Below are positions 46,866 to 56,087 of a stretch of 63,454 nucleotides of DNA, piece by piece. The position numbers were made by a program, and so were the translations under genes. The DNA is from Deltaproteobacteria bacterium. Lineage in GTDB: Bacteria > Desulfobacterota > Binatia > UBA12015. The notes under the pieces were generated by a model. The model was given only the letters and a program-made list of their open reading frames with translations, had not been told where the DNA came from and searched no databases. Location of the stretch: positions 1 to 63,454 of the forward strand of contig JAJCZO010000389.1 in the NCBI GenBank assembly GCA_029262355.1, read 5' to 3'. Position 1 is the first letter of the stretch. Each line of letters begins with the position of its first letter.

Positions 46866-47288
46866 ATGAGCGTACGCCGACTCCCGTGTCGTGTCTCCGG
46901 GCAGGGCCTGCACGAAGTCACGAAGCTGGTCGACAGCAGCGTGGGCGACGCCACCCAGGAGGCAGGGCTGACCGAGGGCCTTGCCACGCTCTACATCCGG
47001 CACACCTCAGCGAGCCTCACGATCCAGGAGAACGCCGATCCCGCGGTCTGCCGCGACCTCGAGAACTGGATGAACCGACTCGTGACCGAGAACGACCCCC
47101 TCTACACCCACACGCAAGAGGGGCCCGACGACATGCCGGCGCACATCAAGTCGGCGCTGACCTCCACGTCACTCTCGATCCCCATTCTCGACGGACGCCT
47201 CGCGCTCGGCACGTGGCAGGGCATCTTCTTGTGGGAACACCGCCACGCACGAGGCGACCGAGAGGTTCTGATTCACATCGGGCCGTAA
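46866..47288 (+). CDS. yjbQ: YjbQ-family protein (UPF0047)
   Basis: A 140-aa single-domain protein. [51 protein letters not shown] and [13 protein letters not shown] are the conserved blocks. They include a cluster of His, Asp and Glu residues that forms the family's possible active site; weak thiamine-phosphate synthase activity has been reported for relatives. Divergent from moaC. TACAAG six bases before the ATG could be a -10 box and there is no Shine-Dalgarno, hinting at a leaderless start. Confidence 0.92.
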   Translation: MSVRRLPCRVSGQGLHEVTKLVDSSVGDATQEAGLTEGLATLYIRHTSASLTIQENADPAVCRDLENWMNRLVTENDPLYTHTQEGPDDMPAHIKSALTSTSLSIPILDGRLALGTWQGIFLWEHRHARGDREVLIHIGP

Positions 47289-47311
47289 ACGGCGGCGGCC
47301 GCGCCGCTCGG

Positions 47312-47980
47312 CTACGCGCCGGGCACCGCCCCCAACGCGGTGTGTCTCCACGGGGCGCGAACCCATCGCCCGGCCATACCTTCGATCAGCTCGGCCCACA
47401 GCTCGGCGGGGCGCGTCGAGAATACCGTCTTCACGTCCGCGTCGACCACGTGCCAATCATCGTCGGCGAGCTCTCGGTCGAGCTGGCCGGGCGCCCAACC
47501 CGCGTAGCCAGCGTACGCGCGGACGGCCGCAGGAGGGATCCCGCGCCCGAGTGCCCTGTCGAGGCCCCACTTGGTGAGGATGACCTGCACCTCGTCGAAA
47601 ACCGGGAAGCCGTCGGGCAGCCGCTCGGGCGCACGAGCGAGCAGCATGATGCGCGTCGGCTGAATGGGGCCACCCACCCACAGGTCGTCACCGCGCTTCC
47701 TCACATCGTCGCGCGCCGGCATGACGTCGGCCAGCTTCACGGAGCTCGGACGGTTGATGACGAGTCCGGTCGAACCCTCGGGCCCGTGATCGACGAGCAA
47801 GATCACCGTTTGCGCAAACGGTGTCCGACCGGCCAGATGCCGCGCGGCGACGAGGAGCTTTCCCTTGGCCGGACCGGACGACGCCTCGAGCACGTTCGAG
47901 GCGGCGGCACTCGAGACCAGGCAGAGCAGCGCAGACAGGAGAACCACCCGCCTTGGCCTGATCTGGATTGGGGCCGCCAT
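47312..47980 (-). CDS. AlgH/YqgE-family protein with a signal peptide
   Basis: A 222-aa protein. The core is clearly YqgE/AlgH: GKLLVAARHLAGRTPFAQTV, VDHGPEGSTGLVINRPSSVK, WVGGPIQPTRIMLLA, and the late RAYAGYAGWAPGQLDRELA. Unusually, the core is preceded by a signal-peptide-like N-terminus (RRVVLLSALLCLVSSAAAS), whereas ordinary AlgH proteins start at the core and stay in the cytoplasm. So this one may act in the periplasm. The function of the family is unresolved (a regulator of alginate genes in Pseudomonas). Convergent with yjbQ, 23 bases away. Confidence 0.88.
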   Translation of the reverse strand: MAAPIQIRPRRVVLLSALLCLVSSAAASNVLEASSGPAKGKLLVAARHLAGRTPFAQTVILLVDHGPEGSTGLVINRPSSVKLADVMPARDDVRKRGDDLWVGGPIQPTRIMLLARAPERLPDGFPVFDEVQVILTKWGLDRALGRGIPPAAVRAYAGYAGWAPGQLDRELADDDWHVVDADVKTVFSTRPAELWAELIEGMAGRWVRAPWRHTALGAVPGA

Positions 47981-48085
47981 GATAGAAGTGTGCTCCCGTT
48001 GGGGACACCCGCACAAGTGGCCCGAAGCGAACGCGCCCGCCGCCTCGACTAGCCGCGTCCATCGCCGCCCGGTACCTTGGCGGCC

Positions 48086-49270
48086 ATGGCCAACGACCCC
48101 AGCGATTTCTACGCCGTCGCAGAGCTCCTCTCTCCCGAGGAACGGCAGGTGCAAGGCACGGTCCGCCGATTCGTGGACGAGGAGTATCTGCCGCTCGTGC
48201 GCCACCATTTCGAGGCCGGTACCTTCCCGACCGAGCTGATCCCAATGCTGGGGCGGCTCGGCTGCCTCGGACCCACGATCCCGATGGAATACGGCGGCGG
48301 GGGGCTCAATTCGGTCTGCTACGGACTGATGGCCCAGGAGCTCGAACGCGGCGACTCGGGTCTGCGGTCGGCAGCCAGCGTCCAGTCGTCGCTCGTCATG
48401 TACCCCATCCTCACGTTCGGGTCGGAGGACCAAAAGCACCACTGGCTTCCTAGGATGGCGAAGGGAGAAGCGGTCGGTTGCTTCGGGCTCACCGAACCGG
48501 ACTACGGCTCGAATCCCGGCGGGATGATCACCCGGGCCCGCCGCGAGCGCGACGGCTTCGTGTTGAACGGCACGAAGCGATGGATCACGAATGGCTCCAT
48601 CGCCGACGTCGCGGTCGTCTGGGCGAAGCTCGCCGATGAGGATTCGGGTCAGGACGTCATTCGCGGCTTCCTCGTGGAGAAGGACCGCGACGGGTTCGAA
48701 CGTCCATTGATGCACGGAAAATGGAGCCTACGCGCATCGATCACGTCAGAGCTCATCTTCGAGGACTGCTGGATACCCGAGGAGAATCTACTGCCGAAGT
48801 CGGGGAACCTGAAATCGCCGCTGATGTGCCTCACCCAGGCACGCTACGGAATATCGTGGGGCGCGATCGGCGCGGCCCTGGCCTGTTACGAATGCGCGCT
48901 CGACTACTCCAAGTCGCGCGTCATGTTCTCGCGCCCGATCGGAGGCTATCAGCTGGTGCAGTCGAAGCTCGTAGGCATGATGGCCGAGATCACGAAGGCC
49001 CAGCTTCTGTCGTGGCGACTCGGTCGAATGAAGGACGAGGGCACGATGACCCCCGACCAGGTCTCATTGGCGAAGATGAACAACGTCTCGCAAGCGCTCG
49101 CCATCGCCCGAACCGCCCGCGACATTCTGGGTGCGAACGGAATAACCGACGACTACCCGATCATGCGTCACATGATGAACCTCGAGACCGTGAACACATA
49201 CGAAGGTACCGAGGACATCCACCGGCTCACGCTCGGCCGAGCCATTACCGGCCTCAGTGCCTTCGAGTGA
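48086..49270 (+). CDS. Acyl-CoA dehydrogenase, glutaryl-CoA dehydrogenase-like
   Basis: A 394-aa FAD enzyme. N-terminal helical domain, then CFGLTEPDYGSNPGGMIT (FAD/substrate loop), GTKRWITNGSIADVAVVWAK, and a C-terminal helical bundle with YGISWGAIGAALACYECALD and RDILGANGITDDYPIMRHMM. The C-terminal VNTYEGTEDIHRLTLGRAIT has the catalytic Glu as in glutaryl-CoA dehydrogenase, and RSAASVQSSLVMYPI matches that subfamily's substrate Arg region. It would oxidise and possibly decarboxylate a dicarboxylyl-CoA from lysine, tryptophan or aromatic breakdown. The ATG at 48086 is used; a TTG lies three codons earlier. Overlaps mltB by GTGA. Confidence 0.93.
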   Translation: MANDPSDFYAVAELLSPEERQVQGTVRRFVDEEYLPLVRHHFEAGTFPTELIPMLGRLGCLGPTIPMEYGGGGLNSVCYGLMAQELERGDSGLRSAASVQSSLVMYPILTFGSEDQKHHWLPRMAKGEAVGCFGLTEPDYGSNPGGMITRARRERDGFVLNGTKRWITNGSIADVAVVWAKLADEDSGQDVIRGFLVEKDRDGFERPLMHGKWSLRASITSELIFEDCWIPEENLLPKSGNLKSPLMCLTQARYGISWGAIGAALACYECALDYSKSRVMFSRPIGGYQLVQSKLVGMMAEITKAQLLSWRLGRMKDEGTMTPDQVSLAKMNNVSQALAIARTARDILGANGITDDYPIMRHMMNLETVNTYEGTEDIHRLTLGRAITGLSAFE

Positions 49271-50178
49271 CTCCCATCGCCCGCATTCGCAGAACGTCCT
49301 CCTGGGGACCCGCCACCCTTCGCAGGGCGCTGGCTCTGCTGCTTCTCGCAACGACCGCGTTCCCCGCGATGGCGAGCGAGCGCGGCTGGGGCTACTTGAT
49401 GAAGAAGCTCGAGGCCGACGGGATCAGCCGCTCGCGAATCCAGCGTGTCTTCCGCGACGCGAGGATGCGACCGCACTCCCACCTCGACTACGGGCTCTAC
49501 CCGAAGGAATCGACGCGCCTGTACCGCGGGTTTCGCCAGCGCTCCAGTATCGCTGGCGCGCGCCAATGCCGCGCTCGCCATGCACCGGAGTTCGAACGCG
49601 CGCAGAAACGCTTCGGCGTCCCCGCGAGCATCCTCGCGTCCATCTTCCATGTGGAAACGCGGTGCGGAGCGAACAAGGGCAAGGACGTGGCGCTCTACCG
49701 CGTCGCCCGACTCGCGATGGCGAACGAACCGAAGAACGTCGAGCGGAACATCAAGCGACACACCAAGGGCGAGCCGCGCTCGAAGTGGCCAAAGATCGAG
49801 GCGCGGACGCGCGAACGAGGCAAGTACCTCGAAGACACGTTCTATCCCGAGGTAACCGCCGCCTTTCAGATCGGATCGAAGCTCGAGATCGACCCGCTCG
49901 ACATCATCGGCTCGAAGGCCGGCGCCTTCGGAATCCCGCAGTTTCTGCCGTCGAGCTATATGCGGTTTGCGATAGACGGGAACGGCGACGGTCGGGTGAG
50001 CCTGCACCAACCGGCTGATGCGGCGTACTCCGCGGCGAATTTCCTGGCTGGGAATGGCTGGCACCAGGGAATCTCGCCGAAAGAGAAGCGTGCGGTCATC
50101 TGGAACTACAACCGGTCGGACGCGTATATCGACACGATCCTCTTCCTTTCGGAGCAGATCCAGAGAACCCAAAATTGA
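49267..50178 (+). CDS. mltB: Membrane-bound lytic murein transglycosylase B-like
   Basis: Cleaves peptidoglycan glycan strands to anhydro ends. The 303-aa product has an N-terminal signal ([18 protein letters not shown]) and the SLT-family-3 fold: [20 protein letters not shown] holds the catalytic Glu, [20 protein letters not shown] and [20 protein letters not shown] are conserved blocks, and [20 protein letters not shown] ends it. No lipobox is evident, so it may be soluble in the periplasm. Its GTG start overlaps the upstream stop. An acyl-CoA dehydrogenase as operon partner is odd and may be chance. Confidence 0.9.
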   Translation: MTPIARIRRTSSWGPATLRRALALLLLATTAFPAMASERGWGYLMKKLEADGISRSRIQRVFRDARMRPHSHLDYGLYPKESTRLYRGFRQRSSIAGARQCRARHAPEFERAQKRFGVPASILASIFHVETRCGANKGKDVALYRVARLAMANEPKNVERNIKRHTKGEPRSKWPKIEARTRERGKYLEDTFYPEVTAAFQIGSKLEIDPLDIIGSKAGAFGIPQFLPSSYMRFAIDGNGDGRVSLHQPADAAYSAANFLAGNGWHQGISPKEKRAVIWNYNRSDAYIDTILFLSEQIQRTQN

Positions 50179-50203
50179 CAGCCCTTCCTGGGACCACTAC
50201 CCA
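50175..50203 (+). promoter_or_regulatory. Promoter directly abutting the cysC ATG
   Basis: TTGACA (50175-50180, overlapping the mltB stop), 17-base spacer, TACCCA (50198-50203), seven bases, ATG at 50211. Predicted start of transcription lies at the start codon. Confidence 0.4.
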
Positions 50204-50210
50204 CAACAGG

Positions 50211-50834
50211 ATGAGCGAAGCGAAAACGAAGGCCACCAACATCGTTTGGCACCCGGGCGACGTAAGCCGCGAAGACCGCAAACGAATCCTCGGACACAAG
50301 GGCTGCACGATGTGGTTCACGGGCCTTTCCGGCTCGGGCAAGTCCACCGTTGCCGTCGCGCTGGAGAAGGCGCTTTGGGATCGGGGCATCTGCTCCTACA
50401 TCCTCGACGGAGACAACGTTCGTCACGGCTTGAACAAGGACCTCGGCTTCTCACCGGAAGATCGCACCGAGAACATCCGGCGCATCGGTGAAGTCGCGAA
50501 GCTGTTCACCGACGCCGGCGTCGTCAACCTGACCGCGTTCATCTCCCCGTACCGCGCGGACCGCGACGAGGTTCGCGAGATGAACGAAGACGGTGACTTC
50601 ATCGAGGTCCACGTCGACTGTCCTCTCGAGACGTGTGAGAGCCGCGACGTGAAGGGGCTCTATGCGAAGGCGCGCGCCGGCACGATTCCCGAGTTTACCG
50701 GGATCTCGGCTCCGTACGAAGCGCCGAGCAAGCCGGAGATCACGCTCAAAACCGGCGACAACACGCTCGAAGAGAGCGTGGCCGAGCTGATCGGCTACCT
50801 CGAGAGTAACGGCTACATCACGAAGAAGGGCTGA
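50211..50834 (+). CDS. cysC: Adenylylsulfate (APS) kinase
   Basis: Phosphorylates adenylylsulfate to PAPS, the sulfate donor for sulfotransferases and for assimilation. The 207-aa protein has the P-loop [19 protein letters not shown] near residue 38, [20 protein letters not shown] for APS binding, [15 protein letters not shown], and [20 protein letters not shown] near the end. It is the single-domain CysC, not fused to CysN. PAPS could serve surface sulfation, which would fit the sulfatase-like genes at 34-40 kb, but no sulfotransferase is present in the window. The next gene starts six bases after it. Confidence 0.95.
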   Translation: MSEAKTKATNIVWHPGDVSREDRKRILGHKGCTMWFTGLSGSGKSTVAVALEKALWDRGICSYILDGDNVRHGLNKDLGFSPEDRTENIRRIGEVAKLFTDAGVVNLTAFISPYRADRDEVREMNEDGDFIEVHVDCPLETCESRDVKGLYAKARAGTIPEFTGISAPYEAPSKPEITLKTGDNTLEESVAELIGYLESNGYITKKG

Positions 50835-50840
50835 AGCCCG

Positions 50841-51494
50841 ATGGGTGCGGACCCCACCTCTTCGATCGACGTCGAGTCGATCGGAGAGGACGTTCCGCTT
50901 CTCGAGGGAATTCGCACGTCGTGCGCCGTCCGGCGCCTCAAGCCGGACCCTGTCCCCCGAGAGCTGATTCGCAAGGTCTGCGAAGCCGGCACGTTCGCGC
51001 CGAGCGGCGGGAATCGCCAACCGTGGACGTTCGTCGCGGTCACCGATCCGCAGCGCCGCGCTTGGTTCGCCGAGCGTTACCGCAAGATCTTCATGCCCTA
51101 CATTGCGCCCGCCGTGGAGCGCGCGAAGGCCCCGGATTTCCCTGAGGCGAAGCGCAAGATCATGAACGGCGCGGTGTACCTCGCCGAGCACATGCACGAA
51201 GTACCGGTGCATCTCTTCGTAGCGGGGTGGAAGCGGCGCGGGGATCCCCAGATCCAGGCCCTGTTCCCAGCGATTGAGAACGTCCTTCTCGCCTGCCGCG
51301 CGGTTGGCCTCGGGGCCTCGCTCACGACGCTACAGCAGGCCTTTCAGCCCGAGCTCGATGCCTACCTCGGGCTGCCCGCCGACACCCCAACCTGCGCGAT
51401 GATCCCGATCGGGTGGCCGAAGGTGAAGCACCGCCGGCCGGCCCGACGCAGCATCGATACCTGCCTGCATTTCGAGACGTTCGAGGCGAAGTAG
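50841..51494 (+). CDS. Nitroreductase-family FMN protein
   Basis: A 217-aa flavoprotein. IRTSCAVRRLKPDPVPRELI is the N-terminal FMN-binding region, EAGTFAPSGGNRQPWTFVAV the hallmark loop, and NVLLACRAVGLGASLTT the second conserved block. Such enzymes reduce nitro groups, quinones, enones or halogenated rings with NAD(P)H; the substrate cannot be read. It starts six bases after cysC and 58 bases before trxB, so the three may be one transcript. Confidence 0.88.
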   Translation: MGADPTSSIDVESIGEDVPLLEGIRTSCAVRRLKPDPVPRELIRKVCEAGTFAPSGGNRQPWTFVAVTDPQRRAWFAERYRKIFMPYIAPAVERAKAPDFPEAKRKIMNGAVYLAEHMHEVPVHLFVAGWKRRGDPQIQALFPAIENVLLACRAVGLGASLTTLQQAFQPELDAYLGLPADTPTCAMIPIGWPKVKHRRPARRSIDTCLHFETFEAK

Positions 51495-51552
51495 CCTCGC
51501 TGGCCCGCCGTCACTGGCGGGTGCGCGCTTCCGTGGTTAAGGAGAGCGAATC

Positions 51553-52491
51553 ATGCCGGACACGCACAAGGTTCTCATTCTCGGATCAGGCCCCGCGGGC
51601 CTCACCGCCGCGCTCTACGCAGCGCGCGCCAACCTGAGTCCCGTCGTGGTCGAAGGCGGGCAACCGGGCGGGCAGCTCACCATCACCACGGACGTGGAGA
51701 ACTACCCGGGGTTCCCTGACGGCGTCATGGGCCCAGAGATGGTCGACCTATTCCGCAAGCAGGCCGAGCGCTTCGGCACGAAGTACATCTCCGCCGAGGT
51801 CACGGGAGTGGATCTCTCCAAGCGACCCTTCACGCTCCAGACCGCATCCGGAGACACTCTCTCCTGCGAGACCCTCGTCATCGCGACAGGCGCCACGGCC
51901 AAGCTGCTCGGACTACCGTCGGAGGAGAAGCTGATGGGCTTCGGTGTATCCGCGTGCGCCACGTGCGACGGCTTCTTCTTCAAGGGCAAAGACGTGCTGG
52001 TCGTCGGTGGCGGCGACACCGCGATGGAGGAAGCCACGTTCCTCACTCGATTCGCGAGCAAGGTGCGCGTGGTGCATCGCCGCGACGAGCTGCGCGCATC
52101 GAAGATCATGCAGGAGCGCGCCGAGAAGAACGAGAAGATCGAGTTCGTCTGGAACAGTGCGATCCACGAGATCCATGGCGAGCGCGAGACGGGGGTCACC
52201 AGCGTCACCCTCGCGAACACGAAGACCGGTGAGAAGAGCGAGACCCCGACCGACGGCGTCTTCATGGCGATCGGCCACCAGCCGAACACGCAGATATTCA
52301 ACGGCAGGCTGGACATGGACGATGTCGGCTACCTGATCACCGAGGGCAAGACGACCAAGACGAACGTACCCGGGGTGTTCGCCTGCGGCGACGCGCAGGA
52401 CCCGACGTACCGCCAAGCAGTGACGGCTGCGGGCACGGGCTGCATGGCGGCGATCGACGCCGAGCGCTTCCTCGAGTCCGAAGAGGGGTGA
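51553..52491 (+). CDS. trxB: Thioredoxin reductase
   Basis: NADPH-dependent FAD enzyme that keeps thioredoxin reduced. The 312-aa length is typical of the low-molecular-weight type. [18 protein letters not shown] is the FAD loop, [10 protein letters not shown] holds the redox-active Cys-x-x-Cys near residue 137, [20 protein letters not shown] is the NADPH loop, and [20 protein letters not shown] closes the FAD site. Strong AAGGAG site upstream of the ATG. Convergent with the acyl-CoA synthetase. Confidence 0.95.
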   Translation: MPDTHKVLILGSGPAGLTAALYAARANLSPVVVEGGQPGGQLTITTDVENYPGFPDGVMGPEMVDLFRKQAERFGTKYISAEVTGVDLSKRPFTLQTASGDTLSCETLVIATGATAKLLGLPSEEKLMGFGVSACATCDGFFFKGKDVLVVGGGDTAMEEATFLTRFASKVRVVHRRDELRASKIMQERAEKNEKIEFVWNSAIHEIHGERETGVTSVTLANTKTGEKSETPTDGVFMAIGHQPNTQIFNGRLDMDDVGYLITEGKTTKTNVPGVFACGDAQDPTYRQAVTAAGTGCMAAIDAERFLESEEG

Positions 52492-52573
52492 AAATCGCCG
52501 CGCCTGCGAAAAACCTCGTGCGTGACGAGCCCACAGCCTGCGCGACCACCAGCGCGGCCCCGGCGCCCGATAC

Positions 52574-54148
52574 TCAGATCTTGCGCGCTCGTCCCTTCCA
52601 GTAGGGCTCGCGAACTTTCCGGCGCTGAATCTTCCCGCTGTCGAGGCGCGGCAGCGCGGACGCGAAATCCAGGCCCTTCGGACACTTGTAGTGAGCGAGC
52701 TGGCCGCGCACGTGTTCGATCAGGTCCGAGGCCAGAGCATCGGTCGAATCGTAGCCCTCGCGGAGTTCGACGACCGCCCACACCGCCTCACCCCACTCCT
52801 CGTTCGGCACGCCGATCGCACACGCGTCACCCACCGCCGGATGCGTCAGCAGAACGGCGTCGACCTCCGCGGGATAGATGTTCACGCCTCCGCTGATGAT
52901 GACATCGGCGCTGCGGTCGCACAGGAAGAGATGCCCCTCCTCGTCCAGGTAGCCCATGTCACCCAGCGTGAAGTACCGGCGCATGGAGTCATACGACCCG
53001 TCTGTCTTCTCCCCGTCTTTGAAGTACGAGAACTGCGTGTCGTCCTGCGGCGCACGCAGGTAGATGCACCCGACCTCGCCCGGTGCTGCGGGATTGCCGT
53101 CGTCGTCGCGAACCTCGACCTGCTCCGGGTCGGGCTTCCCGACGGTGCCGGGCCGCTCGAGCCACTGTTCGGAAGTCACGAAGGAGCCCCAGCCTTCCGT
53201 CGCTGCGTAGTACTCGTACACGACGGGTCCCAGCCACTCGAGGAGAGATTGCTTCACCGGCACGGGACACGGCGCCGCACCGTGAAGCACCACGCGAAGG
53301 CTCGACAGGTCATGCTCCCTGCGCACGTCGTCCGGCAGGGCGAGCATTCGGTGGAACATCGTGGGCACCATGTGCGTGTGGGTGACCTTGTGTTTCTCGA
53401 TCAGCTCCAGGGTCTCGGCAGGGTTCCATTTGTCCATCAGCACGACCGTCGCGCCGTACAAGAGCGGCACGCTCAGCGAGAAGGCGAGCGGCGCCGCGTG
53501 ATACAGCGGCCCGGTGCAGAGATTCACATCCTCGTAGGCATGGTGGGCAAGAGCCTTTGCGACCTGACCACCCTGGAGCGCGGCCGCCTTCTTTCTGTGG
53601 ACGCCCTTGGAACGCCCCGTCGTGCCCGAAGTATAGAGCATCTGTGTGCCCCGAACCGGGTCCTCGAGATCGTCCGGCGCCTGTCCGTCGATCAGATCTT
53701 CGTAGCGCTCGAAGCCGGGGATCGGGCCACCGATCGAGAAGAGATGCGCGCCCTTGGGCGTGTGCTTCGCCGCGAGGACGGCCGCGTCGGCGAACCTCAC
53801 GTCGGCGAACAGGACACGCGCCTCGCAGTTGTCGACGATGTAACCGATCTCATCGCCGGTCAGATGCCAGTTGATCGGCGTGATCCGGAACCCGCTGCGC
53901 TGCGTCGCCGCGAGGATCTCGACGAACTCGGGCCGATTCGCGCACACCAGAGCAACGCCGTCGCCCTCACAGAGGCCCCGGGCCCGGAGCCCCCGCACGA
54001 CCTGATTGGCGTGCTGATTCAGCGCGTCGAACGACCGATCACCCAAGGCGGAGAGAATCGCCGGATGGTCTGGCGCCGTCCGCGCATGAACCGCCAGAGT
54101 CATCCCGGTCGCCAGAGCCTGCGGGGCGTCGAGCTCGGTTCGTCGCAT
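52574..54148 (-). CDS. Acyl-CoA synthetase (AMP-forming)
   Basis: Activates a carboxylic acid to its CoA ester through an acyl-adenylate. The 524-aa protein has the AMP loop QMLYTSGTTGRSKGVHRKK, YEYYAATEGWG for motif A5, LGDMGYLDEEGHLFLCDRSA with VIISGGVNIYPAEVDAVLL for the hinge, and a C-terminal Lys in LDSGKIQRRKVREPYW. The chain length of the substrate is unknown. The ATG at 54148 is preferred to 54181, because upstream residues fall in a perfect inverted repeat that covers the likely promoter. Divergent from the methyltransferase-glycosylase gene. Confidence 0.93.
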   Translation of the reverse strand: MRRTELDAPQALATGMTLAVHARTAPDHPAILSALGDRSFDALNQHANQVVRGLRARGLCEGDGVALVCANRPEFVEILAATQRSGFRITPINWHLTGDEIGYIVDNCEARVLFADVRFADAAVLAAKHTPKGAHLFSIGGPIPGFERYEDLIDGQAPDDLEDPVRGTQMLYTSGTTGRSKGVHRKKAAALQGGQVAKALAHHAYEDVNLCTGPLYHAAPLAFSLSVPLLYGATVVLMDKWNPAETLELIEKHKVTHTHMVPTMFHRMLALPDDVRREHDLSSLRVVLHGAAPCPVPVKQSLLEWLGPVVYEYYAATEGWGSFVTSEQWLERPGTVGKPDPEQVEVRDDDGNPAAPGEVGCIYLRAPQDDTQFSYFKDGEKTDGSYDSMRRYFTLGDMGYLDEEGHLFLCDRSADVIISGGVNIYPAEVDAVLLTHPAVGDACAIGVPNEEWGEAVWAVVELREGYDSTDALASDLIEHVRGQLAHYKCPKGLDFASALPRLDSGKIQRRKVREPYWKGRARKI

Positions 54149-54153
54149 GTGCC

Positions 54154-54184
54154 CTTGTGCCCCACCGATGCGCTGGGGCACAAG
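54154..54184. promoter_or_regulatory. Perfect 11-bp inverted repeat over the acyl-CoA synthetase promoter
   Basis: CTTGTGCCCCA, 9 bases, TGGGGCACAAG. Its edge lies five bases from the acyl-CoA synthetase ATG. On the minus strand one arm contains TTGTGC and the other CACAAG, placed 18 bases apart like weak -35 and -10 boxes, so a repressor bound here would block transcription. A hairpin at the mRNA 5' end is the alternative. Confidence 0.5.
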
Positions 54185-54235
54185 CGTTGGAACGAGCGGG
54201 AGGCCGCACCGCGGCGGGTAGGCTAAGAATTCCGG

Positions 54236-55351
54236 ATGGACGCGAAGACCGCCCGGGCGTACGAAAGAGGCGCCGACGCGTGGATCGCCGGGCGCGCCGC
54301 GAAGCCACGAGCCCTTCGGCGAATGGGCCGACTTGCCCGGTCGCTCCCGTCCGGCGCACGGGTGGCCGATTTGGGTTGCGGTCCCGGATGGTACGCCGCG
54401 GACCTCGCTCGCCGCGGGCTCTCGCCGGTCGCCATCGACGCAAGCCGTGGCATGCTGGCGGCCCTGAAGAGCACGCGGTCCGACGCCGACGCCGTCCGGG
54501 CGGACCTCGGCGCGCTCCCGATTGCCCGCGAATCACTCGACGGCGCCGTCGCGTACAACGCCTACCAGCACCTGCCCATCCCCCGGTTGCCGGTCGCCCT
54601 CGCCCACCTCCACGCAGCGCTGCGCACCGACGCACCGATCGATCTGACGGTCGGAGACCTCGACGCCCGCGAGCCGACGCGAGCGCAGAGCCGGGCCGGG
54701 GCGCTGCAAATGCGCTGGGACGACGACGAGTGGGCGGGACGACTCTTCTCGTTCTACTCCGCCGAGCGCGCGCACCGGCTATTGTCCGGCGCCGGCTTCA
54801 CGAACCTTCGGGTCGTGCACGAACGTACGAGACGATTCTGGCTCTGGATCTCGGCCTCGCGGGCCCACACGCTGCCCGACTACGTGCGCCCCGGACTCGA
54901 CCTGCTCGTCTGCGGCCTGAACCCGTCGCCGCGCTCTGCGGAGACGGGGGTGCCTTACGGCCGGCCCGGCAACCGATTCTGGCCGGCCGCCCTGAGTGCC
55001 GGGCTGTGCTCGCGCGATCGCGACCCGTGGGCCGCGCTCGAGTCCGGTATCGGATTCACCGACTTCGTCAAACGAACCACCCGCGCCGCAAGCGAGCTCA
55101 CCACCGACGAGTACGTCGCTGGCCTCGAGCGACTCGAAGACTGTGTGCGCTTCTTCCGACCCCGCGCGGTGTGCTTCGTCGGGCTAGACGGATGGCGCCG
55201 CGTCGTCGACCGGCGAGCCACACAAGGGTGGCTCGCAGATGGCTTCGCGGGAGGCCCTGCGTACCTCATGCCATCGACCTCCGGGTTGAATGCTCACTGC
55301 GACCTAGGGGGCTTCGTACGGCATCTCCGCGCGGCAGCGAGCGGACGTTGA
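54236..55351 (+). CDS. Fusion: SAM methyltransferase and Mug-type uracil/thymine-DNA glycosylase
   Basis: A 371-aa two-domain protein. Residues 1 to about 210 are a class I SAM methyltransferase (VADLGCGPGWYAADLARRGL for SAM binding, VAYNAYQHLPIPRLPVA near motif IV, FSFYSAERAHRLLSGAGFTN). Residues about 220-371 match mismatch-specific uracil-DNA glycosylase Mug/TDG: LLVCGLNPSPRSAETGVPYG, RPGNRFWPAALSAGL, GIGFTDFVKR, and MPSTSGLNAHC for the minor-groove loop. The catalytic-site Asn is present in GLNPSP. The methylated substrate is unknown; a nucleic-acid base is plausible given the partner. There is no Shine-Dalgarno. A strong hairpin follows the stop. Confidence 0.85.
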   Translation: MDAKTARAYERGADAWIAGRAAKPRALRRMGRLARSLPSGARVADLGCGPGWYAADLARRGLSPVAIDASRGMLAALKSTRSDADAVRADLGALPIARESLDGAVAYNAYQHLPIPRLPVALAHLHAALRTDAPIDLTVGDLDAREPTRAQSRAGALQMRWDDDEWAGRLFSFYSAERAHRLLSGAGFTNLRVVHERTRRFWLWISASRAHTLPDYVRPGLDLLVCGLNPSPRSAETGVPYGRPGNRFWPAALSAGLCSRDRDPWAALESGIGFTDFVKRTTRAASELTTDEYVAGLERLEDCVRFFRPRAVCFVGLDGWRRVVDRRATQGWLADGFAGGPAYLMPSTSGLNAHCDLGGFVRHLRAAASGR

Positions 55352-55382
55352 TGCGTGCGCGCCACCAGAGAGCGCACGCATC
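55350..55382. terminator. Perfect 11-bp hairpin between convergent genes
   Basis: GATGCGTGCGC, 11-base loop, GCGCACGCATC. The left arm overlaps the methyltransferase-glycosylase TGA, and the structure precedes the stop of the convergent secreted gene by 25 bases. No T-run, but the stem is long enough to block both transcripts or shield mRNA ends. Confidence 0.5.
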
Positions 55383-55406
55383 TGCCCGATGGTCTAGCCT
55401 GAAGCC

Positions 55407-56087
55407 TTACTCGCGCAGGAGGCTCGCCGCGGGCTTCACGAACGCTTTCGAAGCCGAGCCGTACGGAGGCGGAGGCGCCGGATCGAGATCCGGACAAGAA
55501 AGCGGAGGCGCGACGAGGTGCTTCTTCACCTTCTTCTTCCAGATCTGCTTCGTCTCGCCATCCTTCGTGTAGGGCGGGTCGAACTGGTTGCAGTACCGCA
55601 TCGAGCCCAGGATGAGTTCGTCGCCCACGCTGCTCGGCGCTACCGGCAAGACGAAGTCATCGTCGATGCCGCCATCACCCTTACAGATCGCGCGGACCAC
55701 GTTGCGCTTGATGGTGACCGTCTTGCACGGATCGCTCGGCGTCCCAAGGCCCCGGTACTTGTAGCCCTTCACGCCGGAGGGGTTCCCCAGACCCACCCAT
55801 TGGCCAGCGACGAGCGGGATCTTCTCACACGGACCGGCCTGCCCTATGATGCAACGCCGATAGGTGCCGCCAGCGATCCGCGGGTCGTCCGCGCTCCCAG
55901 GAGCAGGGAACGGGAAGCTCACGCCCTTCACGGGCTTCGAGATCGATTTCTGGCTCTTTAGGACGCCCGACAATTCGCCGAATCGGACCAGGCCGGTACG
56001 CCCAGGCATCAGAACGTCGACCGCGGACGCGGTGAACGGGATCAATACGAGGCCGAAAACGACCGGGGCCAAACGCGTGAACTTCAT
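55407..56087 (-). CDS. Secreted protein of unknown function
   Basis: A 226-aa exported protein with signal peptide MKFTRLAPVVFGLVLIPFTA (cleavage near ASA). The mature part is basic and strand-rich: VDVLMPGRTGLVRFGELSGV, YRRCIIGQAGPCEKIPLVAG, GYKYRGLGTPSDPCKTVTIK, with six cysteines. I know this arrangement only from uncharacterised proteins; the YKYRGLGTP segment suggests a repeat-like beta domain. GAGGAAAACC just before the ATG is a good ribosome site and decides the start over longer frames. Divergent from the beta-propeller-like gene. Confidence 0.7.
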   Translation of the reverse strand: MKFTRLAPVVFGLVLIPFTASAVDVLMPGRTGLVRFGELSGVLKSQKSISKPVKGVSFPFPAPGSADDPRIAGGTYRRCIIGQAGPCEKIPLVAGQWVGLGNPSGVKGYKYRGLGTPSDPCKTVTIKRNVVRAICKGDGGIDDDFVLPVAPSSVGDELILGSMRYCNQFDPPYTKDGETKQIWKKKVKKHLVAPPLSCPDLDPAPPPPYGSASKAFVKPAASLLRE

